DNA of 64,000 nucleotides from an uncultured Sphaerochaeta sp. (GTDB taxonomy: Bacteria; Spirochaetota; Spirochaetia; Sphaerochaetales; Sphaerochaetaceae): assembly GCF_963676285.1 (NCBI RefSeq), contig NZ_OY781062.1, forward strand, positions 347,021 through 411,020. Reading direction: 5' to 3'. A program made the position numbers and the translations under genes. The notes under the pieces were generated by a model, which did no database searches, was not told where the DNA came from, and was given only the letters and a program-made list of their open reading frames with translations. This document shows, one piece after another, positions 16,710 through 24,423 of this stretch; position 1 is the stretch's first letter; every line of letters starts with the position of its first letter.

Positions 16710-17147
16710 ATGGGAAACTTGGAATTTATTGGATTGGCATGTGCATTGGCTCTCTCGGCTCTTGGGTCGGGACTTGGTGCTGGCGCTGCTGCCCAGGCAG
16801 CAGTTGGTGGTTGGAAGAAGTGCTACGCGAACGGTAAACCTGCTCCGTTCATCATGGTTGCATTTGCCGGTGCTCCGCTTACCCAGACCATTTACGGGTT
16901 CCTCTTGATGAACTTCATTGCTGCAGCCATTGCTGCAGGGGCCTCTTCAACCCTGGCATTGGGCGTTGGTGTATTCGGTGGTGCAGCTATCGGACTCTCT
17001 GCATGGATGCAGGGAAAGACTGCAGCCTGCGCATGTGATGCACTTGCTGAGACTGGAAAGGGTACTGCCAACTACTTTATCGTTATCGGTATTGTTGAAA
17101 CAGTTGCTCTCTTCACCTTGGTCTTCAGTTTGCTTGCCTTGCAATAA
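16710..17147 (+). CDS. atpK: V-type ATP synthase proteolipid subunit K with Na+-type site
   Basis: Membrane rotor-ring subunit, 145 residues, with four helices made of two related hairpins; only the second hairpin has a carboxylate. T58, Q59 and Y62 in PLTQTIYGF, Q101 in WMQGK and E130 in GIVETVALF line up with T64, Q65, Y68, Q110 and E139 of Enterococcus hirae NtpK, the residues that bind Na+. This suggests a sodium-coupled enzyme. ATG 16710 follows AAGGAG; an in-frame start at 16644 lies in subunit I. It ends the operon and is followed by a hairpin. Confidence 0.95.
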   Translation: MGNLEFIGLACALALSALGSGLGAGAAAQAAVGGWKKCYANGKPAPFIMVAFAGAPLTQTIYGFLLMNFIAAAIAAGASSTLALGVGVFGGAAIGLSAWMQGKTAACACDALAETGKGTANYFIVIGIVETVALFTLVFSLLALQ

Positions 17148-17178
17148 GCAGATTACCGAACAACGGTTCACAATAGAG

Positions 17179-17202
17179 ATGGACACCCAAACGGGTGTCC
17201 AT
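17179..17202. terminator. Hairpin ending the V-ATPase operon
   Basis: ATGGACACCC (17179-17188) and GGGTGTCCAT (17193-17202) pair perfectly around AAAC. The following bases are AT-rich without a T run, so termination may be incomplete; the hairpin can also act on the leftward regulator gene. Confidence 0.6.
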
Positions 17203-17237
17203 TATGCAATAAATTCTATGATAGTAAATAATAATAT

Positions 17238-18155
17238 TTAAAAATAGAGATTCAAGAGAATGTCATGGCTATAGTTACCAAAACCATGTCCAAAGATGTT
17301 AATCCCACCTACATTCTCCGCATCTTCCTTTACAGCAAAACACGCTTTTATTGAATGGTGGGTATTAAGTGCTAGATCTTTGATTTTTAGATCAGAAATC
17401 TTCATGCCATCCACAAAAGAACCTTCATCTGTTACAGTCCATGTTTTCAACAAACCATATTGAGAGCCTTTGAGCTTCCACCATTCAGGGGTGAAGGTCC
17501 CTCTTTTATCCCCAAAATCTCCAGGGCTTGTCCATGTTCCCACTTCGTGTTCATTAATAGAAAGGGTGATATCACTAAGCCATTTAGGATTGGTGCCAGG
17601 AATTTCAGAAGAAAGTTCAACAACAATCTCAAGCTTTTTGACTGCTTTCTTCTTGTTGTATGAGTTATTAGGGAATTGATATTTTACATATCCTTTTTCA
17701 AACCAAAGCAGTCCAGCTTTAATTCTTTCAGGTTCAAGAAATGATTCAGGGGTATCAAGATAGCCAACAATTTTCTCGGTGGTACACATACCACATGGGG
17801 CTGAAACATTATATTCAATGAATAACCCTACTGGCATCTCTACTGTTACCACTTCATCATTGCTCTCTTCTTTGTTTCCTAGATTGATCACATATTCATC
17901 GTATATATTTCTACATACTTTCTGATTTCCCTTGGTAGCCTTTCGAATATCAATTTCTATAAGATTGGCTTTCTCAAGTGTCATGATATTTGTGGCAACC
18001 GTGGATTGAGGAAGGTTGAGAATGCTAGAGAGTTCGTTTACATTTTTTTCGCCTTTACGTAGCTCGTTAAGTATACTTACACGTACAGGAGAGGCTAAAC
18101 CTTTCAAGACATCCATATCCGTATTCGGATTGATAATCATTATTCTACCTTGCAT
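17238..18155 (-). CDS. ArsR-type regulator with a C-terminal sugar-sensor-like domain
   Basis: A 305-residue regulator. Residues about 15-85 form a winged helix of the ArsR type (LASPVRVSILNEL, VNELSSILNLPQSTVATNIMTLEKANLI). The remaining 200 residues are a beta-rich domain with CGMC, WLSDITLSINEHEVGTWTSP, GDFGDKRG and VGGINIFGHGFGNY, matching the predicted regulators of COG4189, which sit next to glycosidase and sugar-transport genes. No metal-site pattern of metalloregulators is seen. A second ATG at 18140 also has a good ribosome site. It is divergent from the arabinoside operon and probably controls it and itself. Confidence 0.85.
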   Translation of the reverse strand: MQGRIMIINPNTDMDVLKGLASPVRVSILNELRKGEKNVNELSSILNLPQSTVATNIMTLEKANLIEIDIRKATKGNQKVCRNIYDEYVINLGNKEESNDEVVTVEMPVGLFIEYNVSAPCGMCTTEKIVGYLDTPESFLEPERIKAGLLWFEKGYVKYQFPNNSYNKKKAVKKLEIVVELSSEIPGTNPKWLSDITLSINEHEVGTWTSPGDFGDKRGTFTPEWWKLKGSQYGLLKTWTVTDEGSFVDGMKISDLKIKDLALNTHHSIKACFAVKEDAENVGGINIFGHGFGNYSHDILLNLYF

Positions 18156-18191
18156 TGCGTGTCCTCTATTATTATGTATCTAGAAAGTATC

Positions 18192-18220
18192 ATAATATTG
18201 TATTTATAACAATATGTAAA
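18192..18220 (-). promoter_or_regulatory. Promoter of the ArsR-type regulator with operator-like repeat
   Basis: On the minus strand TTTACA (18220-18215), a 17-base spacer and TATTAT (18197-18192). A 7-base inverted repeat with a 7-base gap (18195-18215) fills the spacer, the place expected for self-repression. Confidence 0.6.
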
Positions 18221-18282
18221 TCATCTTACTTGATATACATAGATTTCATAGCTCTATTGTTGTGTATTATGTGATATATTTG

Positions 18283-18311
18283 TTGACAGTTACTATTAAC
18301 CAACATATAAT
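18283..18311 (+). promoter_or_regulatory. Consensus sigma70 promoter of the arabinoside operon
   Basis: TTGACA (18283-18288), exactly 17 bases, TATAAT (18306-18311): a full consensus match. TGTTG (18281-18285) and CAACA (18301-18305) form short inverted arms around the spacer. Confidence 0.8.
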
Positions 18312-18434
18312 TGGGTATACATCAGATTTTTTGATATTATAATTCAATGTATTATTGAGTTTATATATGTCTGCTTATTCGATATAAGGAGATAGAAATA
18401 ACCTTTAAATGATGTATTTAGAAATTGAAAAGTT

Positions 18435-18456
18435 AACAATTCATATTTGAATTGTT
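18435..18456 (+). promoter_or_regulatory. Hairpin in the leader just before the binding-protein gene
   Basis: AACAATTCA (18435-18443) and TGAATTGTT (18448-18456) are perfect 9-base arms with loop TATT, ending ten or so bases before the AAAAGGAG ribosome site. It could be an operator or an mRNA structure that affects stability or translation. Confidence 0.5.
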
Positions 18457-18478
18457 GCTATATAAAAAGGAGTGAATT

Positions 18479-19768
18479 ATGAAAAGACTTTTATTGTTAT
18501 TGTTACTGATCACCTGTATGGTCGGTATGGTATTTGCAGCGGGTGACAAGGAACAGGCTGCTTCTTCACAAGAAGGAACAGAATTGTCCTTCTGGACATT
18601 CCAGGATCTCCACATGAGTTTCTATGAAAAGATGGCAAAATTGTGGAATGAAGAGAATCCTGACAGAAAGATAATCTTTAAACCTGAAGTATTACCGTTC
18701 GAGGATATGCATACCAAGCTGTTGGTATCCCTTCAGGCTGGTACTGGAGCACCTGACATGGTCGATATTGAGATTGGAAAGTATCCTAACTTCCTCAAAG
18801 GTAATGTTCAGCTTATTCCTTTGAATGATGTTATTGATCCAGTACGTGACAAATTTGTCACTGCACGTCTCGACATCTATAGCAAGGATGGCCAGAATTA
18901 TGGTCTTCCATTCCACGTTGGTGCATCTGTTATTTTCTACAACACAGAGATTTTGGATGCTGCAGGAATTGATCCTTATGACATCAAGACATGGGATGAC
19001 TACATGGAAGCAGGTAAAATCGTGAAGCAGAAAACCGGCAAGCCCATGGCTACAGTTGAAGTGAATGGTCAGTGGTCTTTTTGGCCCATGATTGCTGAAC
19101 GTGGTTCTGATCTTGTTGATGCTGATGGAAATGTAATTCTTGATAACGAGACCAACATCAAGACCCTTGAGTATCTCAAGGAATTGTTGGACAGCGGTGT
19201 AGCCGTGGCTGCTCCTGGTGGAAACCATCATGCAGAAGAGTACTATGGTTTTATGAACGATGGTGGTGCTGCTTCGATGTGGATGCCGATGTGGTACATG
19301 AATAGATTTACTGATTATATGCCAGACCTTTCTGGAAAGATTTTGATTCTTCCGATGCCTAGATGGACTCCTGATGGTAAGCGTTCAGCAGGCATGGGTG
19401 GTACCGGAACCTCTGTTACCAATCAGGCTAGAGACGTTGAACTGGCTAAGGATTTCTTGATGTTTGCAAAGGGATCTGAAGAAGGAAATTTGGTAATCTG
19501 GGAAGATCTTGGATTTGATCCTCCTCGTTGGGATGTCTGGGATAATCCTCGGATGAACGCTTCCAATAAGTTTACTGAGTACTACCAGAATGACTCAATT
19601 TTCGGTATGTTGCTGGAGATCAAGGATGAGATTAATAGTGTCAATGTCAAGGAAAAACTTCCTGCAGTCATTGACCGAATCAATTCCTCTGTTATGATTC
19701 AGGCATTGCAACAGCAGACCAAGAGTCCTGCGGAGGCCTTGAGAGAAGGTGCTGAACTAGCACGTTAA
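18479..19768 (+). CDS. ABC sugar transporter substrate-binding protein (arabinoside type)
   Basis: A 429-residue family 1 extracellular solute-binding protein. A signal peptide of about 20 residues ends at VFAAG; there is no lipobox cysteine, so the mature protein is probably free in the periplasm. The following ELSFWTFQDLHMSFYEKMAKLWNEENP and the GLPFHVGASVIFYNTEILDAAGI segment are typical of the AraN/MalE-like group. Tryptophan-rich patches (SMWMPMWYMNR) fit sugar stacking. It is first in an operon with two permeases and an arabinofuranosidase, so arabinose oligomers are the probable ligand. SD AAAAGGAG precedes the ATG. Confidence 0.88.
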   Translation: MKRLLLLLLLITCMVGMVFAAGDKEQAASSQEGTELSFWTFQDLHMSFYEKMAKLWNEENPDRKIIFKPEVLPFEDMHTKLLVSLQAGTGAPDMVDIEIGKYPNFLKGNVQLIPLNDVIDPVRDKFVTARLDIYSKDGQNYGLPFHVGASVIFYNTEILDAAGIDPYDIKTWDDYMEAGKIVKQKTGKPMATVEVNGQWSFWPMIAERGSDLVDADGNVILDNETNIKTLEYLKELLDSGVAVAAPGGNHHAEEYYGFMNDGGAASMWMPMWYMNRFTDYMPDLSGKILILPMPRWTPDGKRSAGMGGTGTSVTNQARDVELAKDFLMFAKGSEEGNLVIWEDLGFDPPRWDVWDNPRMNASNKFTEYYQNDSIFGMLLEIKDEINSVNVKEKLPAVIDRINSSVMIQALQQQTKSPAEALREGAELAR

Positions 19769-19784
19769 TTGGATACTTGTTTTA

Positions 19785-19814
19785 AAGGATACGCCAAATA
19801 ATTGGCGTATCCTT
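19785..19814 (+). terminator. Hairpin between binding-protein and permease genes
   Basis: AAGGATACGCCAA (19785-19797) and TTGGCGTATCCTT (19802-19814) form a perfect 13-base-pair stem with loop ATAA. No T run follows, so it more likely stabilises the 3' end of the binding-protein mRNA or acts as a partial terminator, giving more binding protein than permease. Confidence 0.65.
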
Positions 19815-19839
19815 GTATACTTATATTAAGGAGGTGTAA

Positions 19840-20739
19840 ATGAAGCTTAAACAAACGATTAGCTCAACAAGAATTACACCATATGTCTTCATTTTCCCTT
19901 TTATTGCGTCGTTTCTTATTTTTTACTTGTATCCCATCATTAGCACGATCATCATGGGGTTCCAACAAGTCTATCCAGGCCAAGTAGAATTTATTGGGCT
20001 TGAAAATTATCAGAAACTTAGTAATCCAGAATTCAAAGTTGCATTGAAAAACAGCTTTCGCTATACAGTGTATACAATAGCCTTGCTTATACCAATTCCT
20101 TTGTTGCTTTCTGTATGGCTTAACAATGGAAACAAGACGGTTAACACACTATATCGTTCGATATTGTATGTGCCCACGTTGATATCTGTCGTAGTTGCAG
20201 GAACAATTATGCGCTTGTTATTTGCATCCAGCAATAAAAGCATTATAAATACTATTGCCATCGCTTTAGGAGCAGAACCACGACAGTGGCTGCTTGGGGG
20301 TCCTACTCAGGCGATGATTTTACTTCTCATTTTAGCACTCTGGCGTTGGGTAGGTGTGAATATCATCTACTTCCTCTCGGGATTGCAGGCAATTCCAGAT
20401 GAACTCTATGAGGCTGCAGATATTGATGGAGCCTCCCCTTTACAAAAGCTCTGGAGAATTACCATACCATTACTAAAAAGCACGACTATCTTTGTTACCA
20501 CTATCTCCATTTTTGGTGGACTGGCTATGTTTGAAGAAAGTTATATTCTATGGTCAGGGACAGCTTCACCTAACAATGTAGGCCTAACAATTGTTGGTTA
20601 TTTATATAAGAAGGGATTCCAAGAGGGTGAGATGGGTATGGCCAGCTCTATTGGTATTGTGCTTCTGGTAATTGTATTCACCATTAGTATATCTTACTTG
20701 AAAATATTTGGTTTCTTTAAAACTGAGGACAAGAAATGA
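19840..20739 (+). CDS. ABC sugar transporter permease, MalF/AraP type
   Basis: A 299-residue membrane protein with six predicted helices. The conserved permease loop EAADIDGASPLQKLWRITIPLL, where the ATPase docks, lies near residue 190-212. It starts after AAGGAGG. It overlaps the next permease by four bases (ATGA). Together with it and the binding protein it imports a sugar, probably arabinosides. No ATPase gene lies in the operon, so a shared MsmK/UgpC-type ATPase elsewhere is expected. Confidence 0.92.
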   Translation: MKLKQTISSTRITPYVFIFPFIASFLIFYLYPIISTIIMGFQQVYPGQVEFIGLENYQKLSNPEFKVALKNSFRYTVYTIALLIPIPLLLSVWLNNGNKTVNTLYRSILYVPTLISVVVAGTIMRLLFASSNKSIINTIAIALGAEPRQWLLGGPTQAMILLLILALWRWVGVNIIYFLSGLQAIPDELYEAADIDGASPLQKLWRITIPLLKSTTIFVTTISIFGGLAMFEESYILWSGTASPNNVGLTIVGYLYKKGFQEGEMGMASSIGIVLLVIVFTISISYLKIFGFFKTEDKK

Positions 20740-21587
20740 TAAGTATAAATAAGCATCTATCTCTTAATAAATTCATGAAACATTTAGTTTTAGTAGTATT
20801 GTGCTTAGTATATATTGTTCCGCTTTATTCACTATTACTGGCAGCTTTTCGTCCTGGCAGAGATCTTCTTAGATATGGAATAACCTTAAATACTTTGATT
20901 CCAACCGGGTTGAACTTAAATACCGTTAAGGGCCTTTATACAATACGAGATGGTATATATTTCATCTGGTTTAAAAACAGTCTGTTGTTACTAGTACTGC
21001 AAACTAGTTTAGCCCTGTTCTTAAGTTCATTTGTTGCATACGGTCTATCAATATATACTTTTAAAGGTAGAAAAATTGTTACAACTATGGTGATTTTCCT
21101 AATGTTGGTACCTATTCAGATACTCATTCTTCCCCTATATAAACTAATGATTACTATCAAATTGATTGATACTTTTTGGGGAGTTATTTTGCCATTAGTA
21201 GTATCACCATTTGCCATTTTTTTCTTTAAACAATTCATAGATGGTATTCCTCGTGACTTAGTTGATGCAGGTCGAGTTGATGGATTAAATGAATATGCAA
21301 TTTTCTTTAAAATTGTTGTACCGATCATGCCCCCTGCCTTTTCTGCAATGGCAATATTTATGTCCATGCAGAGTTGGAATAACTTTCTCTGGCCACTGAT
21401 TGTGCTGCGTGATGGCCAAAAGTTTACTTTACCCATTGGTTTAAATACTTTGCTAACACCTTACAACAGCGCTTATGACCTTCTGTTGATTGGGGCTCTG
21501 GCAGCAACACTACCAATTATCATCATATTCATATTTTTCCAACGCTATTTTATCGCTGGTCTTACCAGCGGTGGGGTAAAAGGTTGA
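20736..21587 (+). CDS. ABC sugar transporter permease, MalG/AraQ type
   Basis: A 283-residue protein with six helices and the MalG-type docking loop DLVDAGRVDGLNEYAIFFKIVVPIMPPAF near residues 172-200. LVPIQILILPLYKLM and WNNFLWPLIVL are usual in this family. ATG overlaps the stop of the MalF-type gene. The arabinofuranosidase follows after 19 bases. AT content is higher than in neighbouring housekeeping genes. Confidence 0.92.
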   Translation: MISINKHLSLNKFMKHLVLVVLCLVYIVPLYSLLLAAFRPGRDLLRYGITLNTLIPTGLNLNTVKGLYTIRDGIYFIWFKNSLLLLVLQTSLALFLSSFVAYGLSIYTFKGRKIVTTMVIFLMLVPIQILILPLYKLMITIKLIDTFWGVILPLVVSPFAIFFFKQFIDGIPRDLVDAGRVDGLNEYAIFFKIVVPIMPPAFSAMAIFMSMQSWNNFLWPLIVLRDGQKFTLPIGLNTLLTPYNSAYDLLLIGALAATLPIIIIFIFFQRYFIAGLTSGGVKG

Positions 21588-21606
21588 TATAACAGGAGAA
21601 ACCTAC

Positions 21607-23097
21607 GTGAAATGTACAGTACATGCTTCTAAACATTGTGTAATCGGAACAGCAGACAAGCGGTTGTTCAGTTCCTTCGTCGAGCAATTGGGTCGATGTG
21701 TATATGGAGGTATCTATGAAAAGGATCATCCACTCTCTGATGAGAATGGACTACGTACTGATGTCATGAAACTCGTCAAGGATCTTGATGTTCCCATGGT
21801 TAGATTTCCTGGTGGCAACTATGTATCCAACCATCGTTGGGAAGACTCTGTTGGCCCTATAGAAGAAAGACCAGTACGGCTTGACCTTGCCTGGAAAGCA
21901 TTGGATCCCAATACATTTGGCATTAAGGAGTTTATGGATTGGTGTCAGAAAGTTGGCACGGAACCAATGATGGCACTTAACCTGGGTACCCGCGGTATTG
22001 ATGAGGCAAAGGACTTGGTCGAGTACTGTAACCACCCAGGAGGAACTGCATTAAGTGAACTAAGAAAGAGTCATGGATCAGAGGCTCCTTATGATATCAA
22101 GATGTGGTGCCTTGGTAATGAAATGGATGGACCTTGGCAAGTTGGTCATAAGACAGCCGAGGAGTATGGGCGTCTCGCATCAGAGGTAGGAAAGGCTTTA
22201 AAGCTCTATGATCCCAGCCTCGAGCTGGTAGCTTGTGGGTCCAGCAATAGTGATATGCCTACATTCCCCGCATGGGAAGAGACCGTACTTGAGCATACAT
22301 GGGATATTGCTGACTACCTGTCGCTACATATGTACTTCAGAAATGATGAGAATGATGCAGAGACATTCCTTGCTTCAAGTAAGAGAATGGATGAATTCAT
22401 AGAAACTGTCGTACATGTATGTGATTACGTGCAAGCAAAAAAACGCTCTTCAAAAACCATGTATCTCTCATTTGATGAATGGAATGTTTGGTTTCATTCC
22501 AATGAGCAGGACAAAGCAGAACCTGACTGGAAAGTTGGGAAACATCTGCTGGAAGATATATATACCTTTGAGGACGCTTTGGTGGTTGGGTGTCTACTCA
22601 ACAGTTTGCTTAAACACTGTGATCGGGTGAAGGTTGCATGTCTTGCCCAGTTAGTGAATGTGATTGCACCGATCATGACCGAAGATGGGGGACCAAGTTG
22701 GGCTCAAACCATCTACTGGCCGTTCTATTATGCATCAAAGTATGGTAGGGGAGAGGTACTGGATATCCGATTGGATGTGCCAACCTATGAAAACCATCAT
22801 TATGGAGAGGTACCCTATGCAGATGCAGTGCTTGTGTATCATGAGAAAGAACAGGAACTTGACCTATTCGTGGTAAACAGGAGTCTGAATGAAGAACTGA
22901 CTCTGAACCTTGATACGGTAGGGTTTGGGCAACAACTAAATCTTATCGAGCACATCGTTCTACACCATCGAGATTTGAAAGCTAGCAACAATAAGGATAA
23001 CCCAGATAGAATTATACCTGTTCTAAATAAGGTGGCAAAGGATCAGTATCTTGCACCAAAACAATCATGGAACTTGCTAAGGTTTTCTCTCTCATAA
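21607..23097 (+). CDS. abfA: GH51 alpha-L-arabinofuranosidase
   Basis: Retaining glycosidase that removes terminal alpha-L-arabinofuranose from arabinans and arabinoxylan fragments. The catalytic (beta/alpha)8 barrel shows RFPGGNYVSNHRWEDSVGP, the acid/base motif WCLGNEMDGPWQ (E172) and the nucleophile motif LSFDEWNVW (E291), followed by a C-terminal beta domain. The 496-residue length is typical, and no signal peptide is seen, so it acts on imported oligomers in the cytoplasm. The start is GTG 21607 after AGGAG. Its place behind the importer ties uptake to hydrolysis. Confidence 0.96.
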   Translation: MKCTVHASKHCVIGTADKRLFSSFVEQLGRCVYGGIYEKDHPLSDENGLRTDVMKLVKDLDVPMVRFPGGNYVSNHRWEDSVGPIEERPVRLDLAWKALDPNTFGIKEFMDWCQKVGTEPMMALNLGTRGIDEAKDLVEYCNHPGGTALSELRKSHGSEAPYDIKMWCLGNEMDGPWQVGHKTAEEYGRLASEVGKALKLYDPSLELVACGSSNSDMPTFPAWEETVLEHTWDIADYLSLHMYFRNDENDAETFLASSKRMDEFIETVVHVCDYVQAKKRSSKTMYLSFDEWNVWFHSNEQDKAEPDWKVGKHLLEDIYTFEDALVVGCLLNSLLKHCDRVKVACLAQLVNVIAPIMTEDGGPSWAQTIYWPFYYASKYGRGEVLDIRLDVPTYENHHYGEVPYADAVLVYHEKEQELDLFVVNRSLNEELTLNLDTVGFGQQLNLIEHIVLHHRDLKASNNKDNPDRIIPVLNKVAKDQYLAPKQSWNLLRFSLS

Positions 23098-23172
23098 GAA
23101 TTTGAATAACCTTACAGACTTGAAACAAGCAGCTTCTAGTAATCATGACAATCGTGAATTTCACCGGTTGCG

Positions 23173-23655
23173 CTATTCTTGTAGGTTATTATCCTGGTTT
23201 TCTCGTTCATGACAGAGAAGCCACTGCTTCTTATCCAGTCCACCTGCATACCCTGTGAGTGATCCCTGCTTACCGATAACCCGGTGGCAGGGAATGATAA
23301 TGCTGATGGGGTTCTTGTTGTTAGCCATCCCCACAGCACGTACAGCCTTAGGATTGCCGATGGCAATTGCAATATCCTGATAACTGACCACAGTCCCATA
23401 GGGTATTGTACAAAGAGCTTCCCAAACTGTTTTCTGGAAGGCAGTACCGTGCAGTTCCATGGGAACCGAAAATTTTTGTAAGGTTCCTTTGAAGTATGCA
23501 TCCAATTGTTGAATTGTCATCTCCAAGACAGGATTGCTTTCTTGTTTTTCTCTTATTTCAGAGATGAATGAAAGCCCCAGCAAAGCATCCTTGTTACTAG
23601 TTAGTTTTAGGGTGCCCAGGGGGCTTTCATATGTCAAAGATAGTATAGTACTCAT
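23173..23655 (-). CDS. ogt: Methylated-DNA--protein-cysteine methyltransferase
   Basis: Transfers the alkyl group from O6-alkylguanine in DNA to its own cysteine. The 160-residue protein has the helix-turn-helix part (VVSYQDIAIAIGNPKAVRAVGMANNKNP) and the active-site motif IIPCHRVIG with C123, followed by GSLTGYAGGLDKK. No Ada-type N-terminal domain is present. It is convergent with abfA, 75 bases apart, in which nothing else is seen. It lies downstream of the nitroreductase on the same strand but behind a terminator. Confidence 0.95.
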   Translation of the reverse strand: MSTILSLTYESPLGTLKLTSNKDALLGLSFISEIREKQESNPVLEMTIQQLDAYFKGTLQKFSVPMELHGTAFQKTVWEALCTIPYGTVVSYQDIAIAIGNPKAVRAVGMANNKNPISIIIPCHRVIGKQGSLTGYAGGLDKKQWLLCHERENQDNNLQE

Positions 23656-23675
23656 GGTATAAGCGTATTGAGAAA

Positions 23676-23704
23676 AAGGGGGGGAGACAAGGCTCCACCC
23701 CCTT
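23676..23704 (-). terminator. Rho-independent terminator of the nitroreductase gene
   Basis: On the minus strand a GC-rich stem (arms 23704-23693 and 23686-23676, one bulged base) is followed by a run of five T (23677-23673), twelve bases after the nitroreductase stop. Confidence 0.75.
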
Positions 23705-23715
23705 ATCAGGTATAA

Positions 23716-24318
23716 TTATGCGATAACCCTTACCCGTTCCTCGCTGGGAAGGAAATCCTTATCACCGGGATCTTTTTTGATCGAGCCGAAAGGCATTTGT
23801 GCAATCAGAGACCAAGAAGAGGGGAGGTCGAAATGTGCAAGTACCTCTTCCTCAATGAGATTTCCATAGTGCTGCAAGCTGGCACCAACTCCAAGCTCAG
23901 CAAGTACCGTCCATACAGAGAACTGTGCCATACCTGTTCCATGATGACTCCAGAGCGCGAAATTCTCGCTGTAGAGTGGCATCTGTTCCTGAAGACTGCG
24001 GATGGTAGCCATCTCTTCAAAGAACATAATGGTTCCAGAAGCTGCCTTGAATCCAGCAATTTTTTCTTCCGTCTGCTTTTTCTGCTCAGGATCTTCTATC
24101 ATCGCAACAAGTTTGGAGAGTATTAGATCCCAAAGCCAATCGTGGTTTTCATCATACAAAATGACAGCTCTGCTTGTTTGTGAGTTGAATGCAGATGGAG
24201 CATATTTGATTACTCCTCGAACAGCATCCTCCAGTGTTGATTTCATAACGGGAAGTTCTTTTCCCAGATTATAGATTGTGCGTCTTTTTTTCATGCTATT
24301 GATAATGGTGTTTTCCAT
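23716..24318 (-). CDS. Nitroreductase-family FMN oxidoreductase
   Basis: A 200-residue member of the nitroreductase fold, close to the YdgI/HBN1 subgroup. The N terminus has MKKRRTIYNLGK (FMN phosphate site) and YAPSAFNSQTSRAVIL; the middle carries FFEEMATIRSLQEQMPLYSENFALWSHHGTGMAQFSVWTVLAELGVGASLQHY, typical of the group, and the C terminus reads AQMPFGSIKKDPGDKDF. Such enzymes reduce nitro compounds or quinones with NAD(P)H; the natural substrate is unknown. It is a single-gene unit with its own promoter and terminator. Confidence 0.88.
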   Translation of the reverse strand: MENTIINSMKKRRTIYNLGKELPVMKSTLEDAVRGVIKYAPSAFNSQTSRAVILYDENHDWLWDLILSKLVAMIEDPEQKKQTEEKIAGFKAASGTIMFFEEMATIRSLQEQMPLYSENFALWSHHGTGMAQFSVWTVLAELGVGASLQHYGNLIEEEVLAHFDLPSSWSLIAQMPFGSIKKDPGDKDFLPSEERVRVIA

Positions 24319-24339
24319 GTAAACATTCTCCTTGACCTC

Positions 24340-24368
24340 AATATAGTTGTTAACAATTTAAATGTAAA
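24340..24368 (-). promoter_or_regulatory. Promoter of the nitroreductase gene with palindrome
   Basis: On the minus strand TTTACA (24368-24363), a 17-base spacer and TATATT (24345-24340). The spacer contains the perfect palindrome TTGTTAACAA (24347-24356), a possible operator. AAGGAG follows before the ATG. Confidence 0.65.
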
Positions 24369-24423
24369 GGCCCCTTTGCCTATTCTTGTAAGATGTTTGA
24401 ATTGGGTATATTCTGGGCAGACT

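Larger units (their letters stand above)
18156..18478. other. AT-rich control region between regulator and arabinoside operon
   Basis: These 323 bases hold no gene. They contain divergent promoters at 18192-18220 (minus) and 18283-18311 (plus), inverted repeats ATATTGT/ACAATAT (18195-18201, 18209-18215) and TCAAT/ATTGA (18344-18348, 18354-18358), and a leader of about 160 bases ending in a hairpin at 18435-18456. Confidence 0.7.

Noticed and set aside
18318-18478. Riboswitch in the leader of the arabinoside operon
   Set aside because: No known riboswitch core is recognisable; only simple inverted repeats are seen, and a protein regulator is encoded next to it.
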